From positions 99,445-163,444 of the forward strand of contig NZ_BLWI01000019.1 of assembly GCF_013282155.1 (NCBI RefSeq): a stretch of DNA of 64,000 nt, in the 5' to 3' direction. This stretch comes from Sulfitobacter sp. HGT1. Its GTDB lineage: Bacteria; Pseudomonadota; Alphaproteobacteria; Rhodobacterales; Rhodobacteraceae. Made by a program: the position numbers and the translations under genes. Each line of letters starts with the position of its first letter. The first letter of the stretch is position 1. Below the pieces are notes generated by a model. That model was not told the DNA's origin, searched no databases, and was given only the letters and a program-made list of their open reading frames with translations. Positions 63,769 through 64,000 of this stretch are shown here, piece after piece.

Positions 63769-64000
63769 GGTGCGACCGATTCCACCCGAACCGTGGGGCC
63801 GAGTCGCCAATCGAGGATGATTTAGGCCAACCCGAGGTGGATCAGTCCACGAGAACACCCTAAAAAGTTGAAAATAAGGGCATCAAGCTTGTTGGCTTTT
63901 TACCTTGGCGGAATTCCGCAGGCTCAAAACGCCAATAAAACAGGCGTTTATGAAGGTTTTTTGACTAACCGTGAAAATTCCCAAAAAAGGGGTTGCGGGT
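63769..64000. other. AT-rich end of window; palindrome and hairpin, no gene seen
   Basis: GCGGAATTCCGC (63908-63919) is a perfect 12-bp palindrome, and AAACGCC (63927-63933) pairs with GGCGTTT (63943-63949). Together with T-runs at 63896-63901 and 63957-63962 it may hold a terminator of the yhaN-like gene or regulatory signals of the next gene. Confidence 0.35.

Overview
The window is a chromosomal stretch of a marine-type alphaproteobacterium, most likely family Rhodobacteraceae (Roseobacter group). This rests on gene content and order: a form I cox operon with an MHYT-LytTR regulator, ROK-frcBCA sugar uptake, nasTS-nrtABC-nirBD-nasA-cysG, a LuxI synthase, a bifunctional SelD fused to an NDH-like oxidoreductase, and an initiator tRNA with an A:U pair in the anticodon-stem GC run. 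No insertion sequence, prophage, CRISPR array or origin was seen.

Layout. 1-1.7 kb: the tail of a GMC oxidoreductase and a mandelate-racemase-type enolase. 1.9-2.0 kb: initiator tRNA and its terminator. 2.4-4.7 kb: a six-TM histidine kinase divergent from a complete LuxI-type synthase, with no LuxR nearby. 4.8-13.9 kb (minus strand): aerobic carbon monoxide dehydrogenase, in transcription order MHYT-LytTR regulator, coxM, coxS, coxL, coxD, coxE, XdhC-like gene, MobA-like nucleotidyltransferase, a 33-codon gene, coxG. 14.2-16.4 kb: CHASE histidine kinase plus response regulator. 16.9-21.3 kb: ROK repressor divergent from a fructose-type ABC transporter. 21.5-36.7 kb: nitrate assimilation, from the sensor/antiterminator pair nasS-nasT through the transporter, a GAF-like repeat protein, nitrite and nitrate reductases, a TrpD-like protein and siroheme synthase. 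The leader of nrtA carries a readable two-hairpin ANTAR antiterminator and a competing terminator. 36.8-40.1 kb: a secreted RTX protein with a Hint domain.

40.5-51.2 kb is the least ordinary part. A minus-strand set (vanadium-haloperoxidase/PAP2-like protein with GGSN repeats, papain-like peptidase, DUF900-type hydrolase, DUF6880-like protein) lies behind a BTAD-type regulator. Divergent from the regulator are a 167-residue protein with a strongly acidic N-terminal part and a strongly cationic, amphipathic, two-cysteine C-terminal part, then a V8-like serine protease without a signal peptide, then eptA-dgkA, which modify the lipid A surface and recycle diacylglycerol. I read this as a possible undescribed peptide-precursor/protease system with surface-modification genes beside it. 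That is inference.

51.2-64 kb: a DUF2189 membrane protein, the dTDP-rhamnose genes rfbCBDA, mnmH convergent with the selD fusion, and an SbcD-like nuclease coupled to a YhaN-like SMC-type ATPase.
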